DNA of 64,000 nucleotides, from positions 186,001 through 250,000 of the forward strand of contig JAQDAD010000001.1 in NCBI GenBank assembly GCA_027682205.1, in the 5' to 3' direction. Source of the stretch: Streptococcaceae bacterium AF54-32pH5A. Lineage in GTDB: Bacteria; Bacillota; Bacilli; Lactobacillales; Streptococcaceae. Positions 1-8,542 of this stretch are shown here, in pieces (position 1 is the first letter of the stretch; each line of letters starts with the position of its first letter). The position numbers and the translations under genes are program-made. Below the pieces are notes generated by a model, which was not told the origin of the DNA, made no database searches, and worked only from the letters and a program-made list of their open reading frames with translations.

Positions 1-275
1 ATATGATGGTCTTCTGATTTAAAGATATTAACCAAACGAAGGCCAGATTTATCAGTAATGTTGAGTTTAACACCTGAAAGGTCTTTATTGATGATAATTT
101 TTAGTTTGAAACCTTCACCACTATTAGGTACTTTTTCAAGTAGACGAGTCAGTTCGAAGTTCCCAACTTTTGTTTCAAAGAAAGTATTGTCTTTCAGTGT
201 GAACTTTTTGACAGTTGGACTAAGTGTATAGTCGTAGCGGCAGTTTTGTAGTTTAATGGTTTTTTCGAATGCCAT
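1..275 (-). CDS. DUF1831 family protein, 3' end outside window
   Basis: The frame is open from the ATG at 275-273 to the window edge, and the C-terminus is missing. The protein begins MAFEKTIKLQNCRYDYTLSP. It looks like the small DUF1831 family of lactic acid bacteria, which commonly follows a cysteine desulfurase gene; its function is unknown. The start lies 4 nt after the stop of the upstream cysteine desulfurase, so the two are almost certainly cotranscribed and perhaps translationally coupled. The family assignment is from memory of the neighbourhood and the N-terminal sequence. A role in sulfur or Fe-S handling would be inference only. Confidence 0.7.
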   Translation of the reverse strand, partial: MAFEKTIKLQNCRYDYTLSPTVKKFTLKDNTFFETKVGNFELTRLLEKVPNSGEGFKLKIIINKDLSGVKLNITDKSGLRLVNIFKSEDHH

Positions 276-279
276 TAGA

Positions 280-1395
280 TTAATCTCCAATAATATTTTT
301 TAAGGTTTGTGCGAGTTCTTTTAGTTCTTCCTCAGTGTTAAGAGGAGAAAGACTGATACGGACAGATTCTTTCAAACGAGGCGAATCTGGTCCATAAAAT
401 GCTTCAAGCACATGACTGGTTTGCACGACACCAGCAGTACAAGCCGAACCGGTAGAAATTGAAATTCCTTCAAGGTCCAACCGTAGCAAGAGCAAATCAT
501 TTTTTTGACCAGGAAAGCCAATGTTGGCAACATAAGGAAGCTGGTGTTGGCTTTCGTTGAGATAGTATTCTAGATCTGCAATCTCATCTAGAAAAGCAGA
601 TTTTAATCCCTCTAGTTTTTGGTAATGTTCAGCTTGTTGCTCTAAATCCTCTTTGAGAGCAGCGACCATGCCTACAATGGCAGCGAGGTTTTCTGTTCCA
701 GCCCGTTTCTTTTGTTCTTGGTCTCCACCGTGAAGGTAGGAATCAAAGTTCATAGATGAAGCGTAGAGGAAACCAACTCCTTTTGGACCATGGAACTTGT
801 GAGCAGAAGCGCTAAGGAAATCAATTCCTAATTCTTCGGGATGGATAGGAATTTTCCCGATAGCTTGAACAGCATCTACATGATAAGCAGCAGGGTGGTC
901 TTTTAAAATATGTCCAATCTCAGCAATAGGCAAGAGATTCCCAGTTTCATTATTTGCATACATGGTTGAAACGAGGATGGTATCGTCACGTAAAGCTTCT
1001 TGAATCTGTTGGGCAGTGATTTCTTGATTTACTGGTTGGATAACTGTCGCTTCAAAGCCAAAATGTTGAACCAGATAATCAATGGTCTCAAGGACAGAAT
1101 GGTGTTCAATAGCTGTAGTGATGATATGTTTGCCACGTTCCTGATGACGGAGACAATAGCCAATGATAGCTGTATTGTTACTTTCTGTACCACCAGACGT
1201 GAAAAAGATATGTTGAGGTTTGGTTCCAAGTAAGTGAGCCAAGTCCTGACGAGCTTGACGGAGAAGTTTACCAGCATGACGACCATGACTGTGAATACTT
1301 GAAGGATTACCATGGGTTTCTTGCATAACCTTGGTCATTTCTGCGATAGCTACAGCTGACATAGGCGTAGTTGCAGCATTGTCCAAATAAATCAA
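280..1395 (-). CDS. iscS: Cysteine desulfurase (NifS/IscS family)
   Basis: A PLP enzyme that removes sulfur from L-cysteine for Fe-S clusters and thiolated tRNA. The 371 residues match the family length. The PLP lysine is K200 in SASAHKFHGPKG, and the active-site cysteine is C319 in STGSACTAG on the mobile loop, so it looks catalytically intact. The start codon is TTG at 1395, giving MIYLDNAATT, the standard first strand of the family, with AAGGTG 9 nt upstream. It lies 9 nt after the prs-like gene and 4 nt before the DUF1831 gene, in one minus-strand operon. Whether it supplies tRNA thiolation or Fe-S assembly cannot be told from sequence. Confidence 0.93.
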   Translation of the reverse strand: MIYLDNAATTPMSAVAIAEMTKVMQETHGNPSSIHSHGRHAGKLLRQARQDLAHLLGTKPQHIFFTSGGTESNNTAIIGYCLRHQERGKHIITTAIEHHSVLETIDYLVQHFGFEATVIQPVNQEITAQQIQEALRDDTILVSTMYANNETGNLLPIAEIGHILKDHPAAYHVDAVQAIGKIPIHPEELGIDFLSASAHKFHGPKGVGFLYASSMNFDSYLHGGDQEQKKRAGTENLAAIVGMVAALKEDLEQQAEHYQKLEGLKSAFLDEIADLEYYLNESQHQLPYVANIGFPGQKNDLLLLRLDLEGISISTGSACTAGVVQTSHVLEAFYGPDSPRLKESVRISLSPLNTEEELKELAQTLKNIIGD

Positions 1396-1404
1396 AGAAT
1401 CACC

Positions 1405-2364
1405 TTATTTCTTTTTGTTGTAGGCAAAGAGTGGGCTGACTGGTTTTCTTTCATGAATACGGATGATAGCATCACCAAGCAATTCGCTAGCAGTAATGTA
1501 ACATACATTTTTAGGAGTTCTTTCTTTTGTTGCTACAGAGTCCGTTACAAGGATTTCTTTGATGTTAGTAGCATCAAGAAGGTCAGCAGCGCCTTCTACA
1601 AAGAGACCATGACTGGATACCGCATAGATTTCAGTTGCACCTTCACGCTCGACGATTTTTGCTGCTTCTGAGAAAGTACGTCCAGTATTTAGGATATCAT
1701 CAATCAAGATGGCCTTCTTGCCTTCAACATCACCGATGATATAGCCTTGGCTACGCTCTGAATCGTCTTGAGCATAGTCGATGATTGCGATTGGTGCATC
1801 TAAATATTCAGCTAAGCTACGGGCACGTTTGACGCCAGAGTTTTTTGGACTAACAACAACGACATCTGATCCCAGCAACCCTTTATCGCTGTAGTGTTTA
1901 GCAAAGAGAGGAATTGTATAGAGGTTATCTACTGGAATGTCAAAGAAACCTTGAACCTGAACAGCGTGGAGGTCAAGCGTTAGAACACGACTTACACCAG
2001 CCTTGACAAGCATATTGGCAACCAGTTTTGCAGTGAGGGGTTCGCGAGAAGAAGCGATACGATCCTGACGAGCATAACCAAAGTAAGGAAGGACAACGTT
2101 GATACTGTGAGCACTTGCACGTACACAAGCATCAACCATGATTAACAGCTCCATCAAGTGGTTGCTAACGGGGTAGCTGGTTGATTGGATGATGTAGACA
2201 TCATAACCACGAACGCTCTCTTCAATGTTGACCTGGATTTCACCATCAGAAAATTGGCGAGAAGATAATTTTCCGAGAGGTACCCCAACTGTTTCCGCGA
2301 TTTTTTGTGCAATTTCATGATTGGAATTAAGTGCAAAAAGTTTCATGTTGTTTCTATCTGACAT
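1405..2364 (-). CDS. prs2: Ribose-phosphate pyrophosphokinase paralogue (Prs2 type)
   Basis: The fold and many motifs of PRPP synthetase are present: [16 protein letters not shown] near the N-terminus, [11 protein letters not shown] mid-protein, and a PRPP loop [11 protein letters not shown]. Length (319 residues) is normal. Several catalytic signatures differ from canonical enzymes. The flexible loop that usually carries the catalytic Lys/Arg pair (KRRPxPN) reads [16 protein letters not shown], the SPDHGG-like stretch reads SPKNSG, and DRKARSREP reads DRIASSREP. Streptococci have a second, canonical prs elsewhere, so this copy may be catalytically altered or regulatory (inference). It is preceded by GAGGAC as ribosome site and cotranscribed with iscS. 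Confidence 0.85.
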   Translation of the reverse strand: MSDRNNMKLFALNSNHEIAQKIAETVGVPLGKLSSRQFSDGEIQVNIEESVRGYDVYIIQSTSYPVSNHLMELLIMVDACVRASAHSINVVLPYFGYARQDRIASSREPLTAKLVANMLVKAGVSRVLTLDLHAVQVQGFFDIPVDNLYTIPLFAKHYSDKGLLGSDVVVVSPKNSGVKRARSLAEYLDAPIAIIDYAQDDSERSQGYIIGDVEGKKAILIDDILNTGRTFSEAAKIVEREGATEIYAVSSHGLFVEGAADLLDATNIKEILVTDSVATKERTPKNVCYITASELLGDAIIRIHERKPVSPLFAYNKKK

Positions 2365-2431
2365 TATGGACCGTCCTCTGTAAACTCTAAATATTTTATC
2401 TTCATTATTTTACCAAAAAATGGAGATTATT

Positions 2432-3001
2432 TCAGCATTTTTTCATGCTTTTAATAAAACGAATTAATTTTGAAGGAGCTTTTTGGTAAGTGATACCATT
2501 TTCTGAAAGAAATTGCTGAAAATCGACCTTTCCTTGTTCACAATCAGTGACTTCTAGCTCCAGTTCGTAGTCTGTATGATCAAAGTAGTGACTTTCATCT
2601 AGTGCCATTAGACCAATCGACGTTTCCATTTCGTAACGAATAGTTGCAAGACAACCCAGAACAAACCAGTCATGACTTTCAATGCCAATCTCAGCAAGTT
2701 TCTCCATAACCATCCCTTGAGGTAGGATCTGTTTTTCTAAATAATGTTCAGCCTCTGGAAGAGTTAGTTTCTGATTGTATTCCATATTTCCTACAGTTTG
2801 TGGCACTTTCAAGGTCAACTCCGCCCAATTTGAAAAGGTGCGAATCCGCATGGCAACCTTTTTTTCACGCAATTGGAAATCAGGTGTATCAATGTAGTAG
2901 TTTTTCTGTAGGACGGGTTGGATATGGGAAAACTGTTCTTTTAGATGATCATATTCCTCTTTTTTCAGTAGTGTTTTCAGTTCAATTTCTAAATGTTTCA
3001 T
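2432..3001 (-). CDS. CYTH domain protein (YjbK-like)
   Basis: A 189-residue protein with the N-terminal EIELK (ExExK) signature of CYTH triphosphate-tunnel enzymes. Several conserved charged strands follow, including KKVAMRIRTF, WAELTLKVP and HTDYELELEVTDCE. The family binds or hydrolyses inorganic triphosphate or organic polyphosphates with divalent metal. The substrate here is unknown. In Bacillus the homologue yjbK sits in a cluster with relQ (yjbM), ppnK (yjbN) and an rluD-like gene (yjbO). Here the same set is present but the CYTH gene is divergent from relQ across a 128-bp gap. The link to alarmone metabolism is inference from neighbourhood. Confidence 0.85.
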   Translation of the reverse strand: MKHLEIELKTLLKKEEYDHLKEQFSHIQPVLQKNYYIDTPDFQLREKKVAMRIRTFSNWAELTLKVPQTVGNMEYNQKLTLPEAEHYLEKQILPQGMVMEKLAEIGIESHDWFVLGCLATIRYEMETSIGLMALDESHYFDHTDYELELEVTDCEQGKVDFQQFLSENGITYQKAPSKLIRFIKSMKKC

Positions 3002-3037
3002 TTTTCTAACCTTTTTTTTATCTTTGAAAGCGATTTA

Positions 3038-3046
3038 TGGTATAAT
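3038..3046 (+). promoter_or_regulatory. Extended -10 promoter of relQ operon
   Basis: TGG TATAAT at 3038-3046 is a perfect extended -10. No good -35 lies 16-18 nt upstream, as is common for this promoter class in streptococci. The expected transcript has a leader of about 77 nt before the relQ ATG at 3130. The same TTATGGTATAAT stretch recurs upstream of the genes at 32954 and 35671. Confidence 0.75.
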
Positions 3047-3129
3047 GGACAATGTATTTATTGTATACGAATGTACTGAAAAAATCAAAGATTTTCGACA
3101 GGGCAATCAAACATTACAAGGGAGAAAAT

Positions 3130-3801
3130 ATGACCATAGAATGGGAAGAATTTTTAGATCCTTACATTCAAGCTGTTGGTGAATTGAAGATTAAGCTTCG
3201 TGGAATTCGAAAACAATATCGTAAGCAAAACAAGCACTCTCCGATTGAGTTTGTTACTGGACGGGTGAAGCCGATTGAAAGTATCAAAGAAAAAATGGCT
3301 CGTCGAGGAATTACTTATGCAACTCTGGAAAATGACCTGCAAGATATCGCAGGGCTGCGTGTCATGGTTCAATTTGTAGATGATGTTCAGGAGGTTGTTG
3401 CAATTTTACGCAAACGCCATGATATGAGAGTCGTTCAGGAACGGGATTATATCACCCATCGGAAGGCTTCGGGCTATCGCTCCTATCATGTGGTGGTAGA
3501 GTATACAGTTGACACCATCAGTGGTGTCAAGACGATTCTGGCTGAAATTCAAATCCGGACCTTGGCTATGAATTTCTGGGCTACCATTGAGCATTCGCTC
3601 AATTATAAGTATCAGGGGGATTTCCCAGAAGAAATCAAAAAAAGACTAGAAATCACGGCCAAAATTGCTCATCAACTAGATGAAGAAATGGGGAAGATTC
3701 GAGATGACATTCAGGAAGCGCAGGCTCTCTTTGATCCTTTGAGTAGAAAACTAAACGACGGTGTAGGAAATAGTGACGATACAGATGAAGAATACAGGTA
3801 A
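3130..3801 (+). CDS. relQ: Small alarmone synthetase, GTP pyrophosphokinase RelQ
   Basis: A 223-residue small alarmone synthetase (SAS1/RelQ) that makes (p)ppGpp from GTP/GDP and ATP, without a hydrolase domain. Synthetase motifs visible include the IKEKMARRG region, [56 protein letters not shown] and the C-terminal helix that drives tetramer formation. I chose ATG 3130, preceded by GGGAGAAAAT. A longer in-frame start at 3052 would begin only 6 nt after the -10 box and adds residues foreign to the family. It overlaps ppnK by 17 bp, and the relQ-ppnK-rluD order is conserved in Firmicutes. Confidence 0.95.
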   Translation: MTIEWEEFLDPYIQAVGELKIKLRGIRKQYRKQNKHSPIEFVTGRVKPIESIKEKMARRGITYATLENDLQDIAGLRVMVQFVDDVQEVVAILRKRHDMRVVQERDYITHRKASGYRSYHVVVEYTVDTISGVKTILAEIQIRTLAMNFWATIEHSLNYKYQGDFPEEIKKRLEITAKIAHQLDEEMGKIRDDIQEAQALFDPLSRKLNDGVGNSDDTDEEYR

Positions 3802-4603
3802 GCGAGTTGACCTCATAGCTAATAGAAAGCCGCAGAGTCAGAAAGTTTTACATAAACTGAGGGAAAAACTCAAAAAACAGCATTTTATAATTAATGATAC
3901 AAATCCCGACATCGTCATTTCGATTGGCGGAGATGGGATGCTTTTGTCTGCCTTTCATAAGTATGAGAATCAGTTAGATAAAGTTCGATTTATTGGCGTA
4001 CATACTGGACACTTGGGATTTTACACAGATTATCGCGATTTTGAGTTGGATCAGTTGGTTACCAATCTCCAACTGGATACTGGTGCCAAGGTTTCCTATC
4101 CTGTTTTGAATGTCAAGGTGACACTTGAAAACGGAGAAGTTAAGACCTTCCGTGCATTAAACGAAGCCAGCATTCGTCGATCGGATCGCACCATGGTTGC
4201 GGATATCATTATTAATCACGTTCCATTTGAACGCTTTCGTGGAGATGGTGTGACTGTTTCAACACCTACTGGAAGCACTGCCTATAACAAGTCCTTGGGG
4301 GGAGCTGTTTTACACCCTACTATTGAAGCTTTGCAACTGACAGAAATAGCGAGTCTTAATAACCGAGTTTATCGCACTCTGGGATCATCAATCATTATTC
4401 CCAAAAAAGATAAGATTGAACTCTTACCGACTCGTAATGACTATCACACGATATCAGTCGATAACAGCGTCTATTCTTTCCGTAACATTGAACGGATTGA
4501 GTACCAAATTGATCATCATAAGATTCATTTCGTAGCGACGCCAAGTCACACTAGTTTCTGGAATCGTGTCAAAGATGCCTTCATCGGCGAGGTGGACGAA
4601 TGA
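3785..4603 (+). CDS. ppnK: NAD kinase
   Basis: ATP- or polyphosphate-dependent NAD kinase that supplies NADP. The protein is 272 residues from ATG 3785 ([17 protein letters not shown]). A GTG at 3773 would add four residues and is less likely. Family motifs are [16 protein letters not shown] (GGDG), [16 protein letters not shown] (the NE/D site) and [21 protein letters not shown]. The start lies inside the end of relQ (17-bp overlap) and the stop overlaps the next start as ATGA, so translation is probably coupled along relQ-ppnK-rluD. Confidence 0.95.
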   Translation: MKNTGKRVDLIANRKPQSQKVLHKLREKLKKQHFIINDTNPDIVISIGGDGMLLSAFHKYENQLDKVRFIGVHTGHLGFYTDYRDFELDQLVTNLQLDTGAKVSYPVLNVKVTLENGEVKTFRALNEASIRRSDRTMVADIIINHVPFERFRGDGVTVSTPTGSTAYNKSLGGAVLHPTIEALQLTEIASLNNRVYRTLGSSIIIPKKDKIELLPTRNDYHTISVDNSVYSFRNIERIEYQIDHHKIHFVATPSHTSFWNRVKDAFIGEVDE

Positions 4604-5496
4604 GGTTCGAATTTATCGCAGATGAACATGTCAAGGTTAAAACCTTTCTGAAGAAACACGAGGTTTCTAAAGGACTGTTGGCTAAGATAAAGTTTCGAGG
4701 TGGGGCTATCCTAGTCAATGATCAACCTCAGAATGCGACTTATCTCTTAGATGTTGGAGACAGGGTTACCATTGACATTCCGGCAGAGGAAGGCTTTGAA
4801 ACCCTTGAAGCAATCAACCGTCCTCTAGACATCTTGTATGAGGATGACCACTTTCTGGTTTTGAATAAGCCTTATGGAGTAGCCTCTATTCCTAGTGTTA
4901 ATCATTCTAATACCATTGCCAATTTTATCAAGGGCTACTATGTTAAACAGGAATATGAAAATCAGCAGGTTCACATTGTAACCAGGCTTGATAGAGATAC
5001 ATCTGGTTTGATGCTCTTTGCCAAGCACGGTTATGCTCATGCACGATTAGACAAGCAACTGCAACGAAAATCTATCGAAAAACGTTATTTCGCTTTGGTA
5101 AAGGGAGATGGAATTTTGGAGCCAGAAGGGGAGATTATCGCCCCGATTGCGCGTGATGTGGACTCCATAATCACGAGACGGGTCGCCAAAGGTGGAAAAT
5201 ACGCCCATACATCTTACAAAGTTGTAGCGTCTTATGGAGATATTCACTTGATCGATATTCGATTGCATACTGGGCGAACCCATCAGATTCGAGTTCATTT
5301 TTCACATATTGGTTTTCCTTTACTTGGAGATGACCTCTATGGTGGCAGCCTAGAAGATGGTATTCAACGCCAGGCTCTGCATTGCCACTCCTTATCATTT
5401 TATCATCCCTTCTTAGGGCGTCAGCTGGAGCTGGAAAGCCCTTTGCCAGATGATTTTAACAATCTTATTATTCAGTTATCAACTAATACTCTTTAA
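4600..5496 (+). CDS. RluA/RluD family pseudouridine synthase
   Basis: A 298-residue RNA pseudouridine synthase. The catalytic aspartate is in [19 protein letters not shown], and the family motifs [28 protein letters not shown] and [17 protein letters not shown] are clear. An S4-like N-terminal part ([21 protein letters not shown]) suggests the RluD/YjbO subgroup. The exact rRNA or tRNA target is not decidable from sequence. It starts in a 4-bp ATGA overlap with ppnK and is the third gene of the relQ operon. Confidence 0.9.
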   Translation: MRFEFIADEHVKVKTFLKKHEVSKGLLAKIKFRGGAILVNDQPQNATYLLDVGDRVTIDIPAEEGFETLEAINRPLDILYEDDHFLVLNKPYGVASIPSVNHSNTIANFIKGYYVKQEYENQQVHIVTRLDRDTSGLMLFAKHGYAHARLDKQLQRKSIEKRYFALVKGDGILEPEGEIIAPIARDVDSIITRRVAKGGKYAHTSYKVVASYGDIHLIDIRLHTGRTHQIRVHFSHIGFPLLGDDLYGGSLEDGIQRQALHCHSLSFYHPFLGRQLELESPLPDDFNNLIIQLSTNTL

Positions 5497-5538
5497 AATC
5501 TATTTTGAGTATAATTAATTATCTTAAAGGAGAAACTC

Positions 5539-6513
5539 ATGGAAGTTTTTGAAAGTCTGAAAGCCAGTTTAGTTGGCAAAAATGCTCGTATTGTTCTACC
5601 TGAAGGGGAAGAGCCTCGTATCCTTCAAGCGACAAAACGCTTGGTAAAAGAGACAGAAGTTGTTCCTGTTTTACTTGGAAATCCTGCAAAAATTAAAATT
5701 TACCTTGAAATCGAAGGGATCATGGATGGTTATGAAGTGATTGACCCACAACAGTATCCTCAATTTGAAGATATGGTGGTTGCACTTGTAGAACGTCGTA
5801 AAGGAAAAATGTCAGAAGAAGAAGCGCGTCAGGTCTTACTAGAAGATGTTAACTACTTTGGTGTTATGCTTGTCTATATGGGCTTGGTAGATGGAATGGT
5901 ATCAGGTGCCATTCATTCAACTGCTGCAACTGTTCGTCCAGCACTTCAAATCATTAAAACACGACCAAATGTTACACGGACATCAGGTGCCTTTCTTATG
6001 GTTCGTGGTACAGAACGTTACTTGTTTGGTGACTGTGCCCTCAACATCAATCCAGATGCGGAAGCTTTGGCTGAAATTGCTATCAACTCAGCGATTACCG
6101 CAAAAATGTTTGGAATTGAACCCAAAATCGCTATGTTGAGTTATTCTACAAAAGGCTCTGGTTTTGGTGATAGTGTTGACAAGGTGGTTGAAGCAACTAA
6201 ACTGGCACATGACTTACGTCCTGACCTTGAGATTGATGGAGAATTGCAATTTGACGCAGCCTTTGTCCCAGAAACAGCAGCCCTAAAAGCTCCAGGAAGC
6301 AATGTGGCAGGTCAAGCAAATGTCTTCATTTTCCCAGGTATCGAAGCAGGTAATATTGGTTATAAGATAGCTGAACGTCTAGGTGGTTTTGCGGCTATCG
6401 GTCCCGTTTTACAAGGATTGAATAAACCAGTCAACGATCTATCACGTGGATGTAACCCAGATGATGTTTACAAATTGACTCTCATCACAGCAGCTCAGGC
6501 GATCAATCAATAA
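5539..6513 (+). CDS. pta: Phosphate acetyltransferase
   Basis: Interconverts acetyl-CoA and acetyl phosphate. With acetate kinase it makes ATP, and in H2O2-producing streptococci it connects pyruvate oxidase products to CoA metabolism. The 324 residues match the short, single-domain Pta. Recognisable regions are ARIVLPEGEEPRILQAT at the N-terminus, VSGAIHSTAATVRPALQIIKT, SYSTKGSGFGDSVDKV and VFIFPGIEAGNIGYKIAERLGG. AAAGGAG lies 7 nt before the ATG. A TATAAT at 5510-5515 may give it its own promoter. A strong terminator follows. Confidence 0.95.
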   Translation: MEVFESLKASLVGKNARIVLPEGEEPRILQATKRLVKETEVVPVLLGNPAKIKIYLEIEGIMDGYEVIDPQQYPQFEDMVVALVERRKGKMSEEEARQVLLEDVNYFGVMLVYMGLVDGMVSGAIHSTAATVRPALQIIKTRPNVTRTSGAFLMVRGTERYLFGDCALNINPDAEALAEIAINSAITAKMFGIEPKIAMLSYSTKGSGFGDSVDKVVEATKLAHDLRPDLEIDGELQFDAAFVPETAALKAPGSNVAGQANVFIFPGIEAGNIGYKIAERLGGFAAIGPVLQGLNKPVNDLSRGCNPDDVYKLTLITAAQAINQ

Positions 6514-6522
6514 AGAAATGGA

Positions 6523-6552
6523 GTCTCTTCCTCTAGTAGAAGAGGCTTTTTT
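6523..6552 (+). terminator. Rho-independent terminator of pta
   Basis: GTCTCTTC (6523-6530) pairs with GAAGAGGC (6539-6546) around an 8-nt loop. A run of six T follows directly. Confidence 0.85.
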
Positions 6553-6584
6553 AGCGCTAAGAAAAGGACAGTTAGAAGCTTCTA

Positions 6585-6602
6585 TGTTATACTAGATATA
6601 TG
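6585..6602 (+). promoter_or_regulatory. Extended -10 directly abutting mutY ATG
   Basis: TGT TATACT (6585-6593) is followed by AGATAT and then the ATG at 6600. Transcription should begin about 7 nt after the -10, at or next to the A of the start codon. There is no Shine-Dalgarno sequence, which predicts a leaderless mRNA. See the finding on four such genes. Confidence 0.7.
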
Positions 6603-7772
6603 TTAGATTTGAAAGAATACGGTGTTGACATGTGGCCGGAGGAGAAGATTTACTCTTTCCGCGAGAAACTCCTCAACTGGTACGATGAAAACAAACGGGA
6701 TTTACCATGGCGTAGAAGTAAAAATCCTTATCATATCTGGGTTTCTGAAATTATGCTCCAACAGACTAGAGTAGATACAGTTATTCCCTACTATGAACGA
6801 TTCTTGGACTGGTTTCCAACTGTTAAAAGTTTGGCTAATGCGCCTGAAGAGCGTTTGCTGAAAGCTTGGGAGGGGCTAGGTTATTATTCTAGAGTGCGTA
6901 ATATGCAGGTTGCGGCTCAGCAGATTATGGCTGACTTTGGTGGTCAATTTCCAAACACCTATGAAGGAATTTCTAGTTTAAAAGGGATTGGTCCCTACAC
7001 TGCGGGAGCAATTTCCAGTATCGCTTTTAATCTACCCGAGCCAGCAGTTGATGGCAATGTCATGCGAGTTTTGTCTCGCTTGTTTGAAGTCAATCATGAT
7101 ATCGGAGTTCCCAGCAATCGAAAGATCTTCCAAGCTATGATGGAAATCTTGATTGATCCAGAACGACCAGGAGACTTTAATCAAGCCTTGATGGACTTAG
7201 GGTCTGATATAGAGGCCCCAGTTAATCCTCGACCAGAAGAAAGTCCTGTTAAGGAATTTAGCGCAGCCTATCAGAATGGAACCATGGATTCTTATCCGAT
7301 TAAAGAACACAAGAAAAAGCCTCTTCCAATCTATCTCAAGGCTTTGGTTGTGCGCAATGACCGCGGTCAATATCTACTCGAGAAGAATGAAAGTGAGAAA
7401 CTGCTAGCTGGTTTTTGGCATTTCCCCTTGATAGAAGTAGAGGAGTTTTCACAGGAAGAGGAACAGCTGAATCTGTTTGCTCAGGTCGCTGAAAAAAGCG
7501 TTACTTTCGGTCCAACACCCCAAGAAAGTTTTGAGCAGGATTATGATTTAGAAGTTGATTGGTCCCATCAAGTATTTGATCAAGTCAAGCATGTCTTTAG
7601 TCATCGGAAATGGCATATTCAAATCCTAGCGGGTCAGGTGACAGAATCAAAACAGTTTTCTGATAGAGAAATTCGTTGGATTTCCCCTCAGGAGTTTTCT
7701 GACTACCCACTCGCTAAACCTCAACAAAAGATTTGGCAGGCTTATAAAATAGCTATAGAAGATGAGGGTTGA
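6600..7772 (+). CDS. mutY: A/G-specific adenine glycosylase, cluster-less
   Basis: Removes adenine mispaired with 8-oxoguanine. Helix-hairpin-helix SLKGIGPYTAGAISS is at 127-140, with catalytic E50 (VSEIMLQQTRVDT) and D151 (VDGNVMRVLSRL). The C-terminal MutT-like domain has HVFSHRKWHIQIL. The 390-residue protein contains no cysteine. The segment 200-225 (LGSDIEAPVNPRPEESPVKEF) stands where the C-x6-C-x2-C-x5-C cluster ligands normally sit, so it cannot hold a [4Fe-4S] cluster. The ATG at 6600 has no ribosome site. M11 at 6630 is an alternative start, also without one. It stands alone between the pta terminator and vicR. Confidence 0.93.
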   Translation: MLDLKEYGVDMWPEEKIYSFREKLLNWYDENKRDLPWRRSKNPYHIWVSEIMLQQTRVDTVIPYYERFLDWFPTVKSLANAPEERLLKAWEGLGYYSRVRNMQVAAQQIMADFGGQFPNTYEGISSLKGIGPYTAGAISSIAFNLPEPAVDGNVMRVLSRLFEVNHDIGVPSNRKIFQAMMEILIDPERPGDFNQALMDLGSDIEAPVNPRPEESPVKEFSAAYQNGTMDSYPIKEHKKKPLPIYLKALVVRNDRGQYLLEKNESEKLLAGFWHFPLIEVEEFSQEEEQLNLFAQVAEKSVTFGPTPQESFEQDYDLEVDWSHQVFDQVKHVFSHRKWHIQILAGQVTESKQFSDREIRWISPQEFSDYPLAKPQQKIWQAYKIAIEDEG

Positions 7773-7804
7773 CAGTAGCCATTTGTGCCTTCTTTACATT
7801 TTTT

Positions 7805-7813
7805 TGTTATAAT
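7805..7813 (+). promoter_or_regulatory. Extended -10 promoter of vicRKX
   Basis: TGT TATAAT at 7805-7813, with no -35 at normal spacing. AAAAGGTGAAC precedes the vicR ATG at 7835. Confidence 0.65.
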
Positions 7814-7834
7814 AGATAGAGAAAAGGTGAACAT

Positions 7835-8542
7835 ATGAAAAAAATATTAGTTGTAGATGATGAGAAACCAATCTCAGATATTATTAAGTTCAATATGACC
7901 AAGGAAGGTTATGAGGTTGTAACAGCCTTTAATGGTCGTGAGGCAATTGAGCTATTTGAAGCGGAGCAACCCGACATTATTATCCTAGACTTGATGCTAC
8001 CTGAAATCGATGGTTTAGAAGTAGCCAAAGCCATTCGTAAGACGAGTAGTGTGCCTATCATTATGCTCTCGGCTAAGGATAGCGAGTTTGACAAGGTTAT
8101 CGGTTTAGAGCTAGGAGCAGATGATTATGTGACCAAGCCATTTTCAAACCGTGAGTTGCAGGCGCGTGTCAAGGCTTTACTCCGTCGTACAGATCTCGCT
8201 TCAGCTGATAGTCAAGAGTCTGATGAAAATAAATCCCAACCCCTACAGATTGGCGATTTGGAAATTGTGCCGGACGCTTACGTAGCAAAAAAATATGGTG
8301 AGGAATTAGAGTTGACTCATCGTGAGTTTGAGCTCTTGTACCACTTGGCTTCCCATATTGGACAAGTTATTACTCGTGAACACTTGCTTGAGACTGTTTG
8401 GGGCTATGATTATTTTGGTGATGTTCGTACAGTGGATGTGACCATCCGACGTTTGCGTGAAAAAATCGAAGACACTCCAAGCCGTCCAGAATACATCCTA
8501 ACACGTCGTGGTGTGGGTTACTATATGAGAAATAATGATTGA
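7835..8542 (+). CDS. vicR: Response regulator VicR (WalR/YycF)
   Basis: OmpR-type response regulator of the essential Vic (WalRK) system, which controls cell-wall hydrolases such as PcsB. The receiver domain is at 1-120 with acidic D9/D10, phospho-acceptor D52 ([13 protein letters not shown]) and K102 (DDYVTKPF). A winged-helix DNA-binding domain is at about 140-233 ([50 protein letters not shown]). 235 residues is the usual length. It overlaps vicK by 8 bp, which suggests translational coupling. In streptococci vicR, not vicK, is the essential gene. Confidence 0.97.
   Translation: MKKILVVDDEKPISDIIKFNMTKEGYEVVTAFNGREAIELFEAEQPDIIILDLMLPEIDGLEVAKAIRKTSSVPIIMLSAKDSEFDKVIGLELGADDYVTKPFSNRELQARVKALLRRTDLASADSQESDENKSQPLQIGDLEIVPDAYVAKKYGEELELTHREFELLYHLASHIGQVITREHLLETVWGYDYFGDVRTVDVTIRRLREKIEDTPSRPEYILTRRGVGYYMRNND

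Noticed and set aside
3025..3038. cre-like TGAAAGCGATTTAT near the relQ promoter
   Set aside because: 12 of 14 with both conserved 3' bases missing; the core GAAAGCGATT recurs by chance in this genome.
3052..3129. Longer N-terminus for relQ starting at 3052
   Set aside because: The added residues do not belong to the family and GGGAGAA directly precedes ATG 3130. The spacing resembles the leaderless set but the family length argues for 3130.
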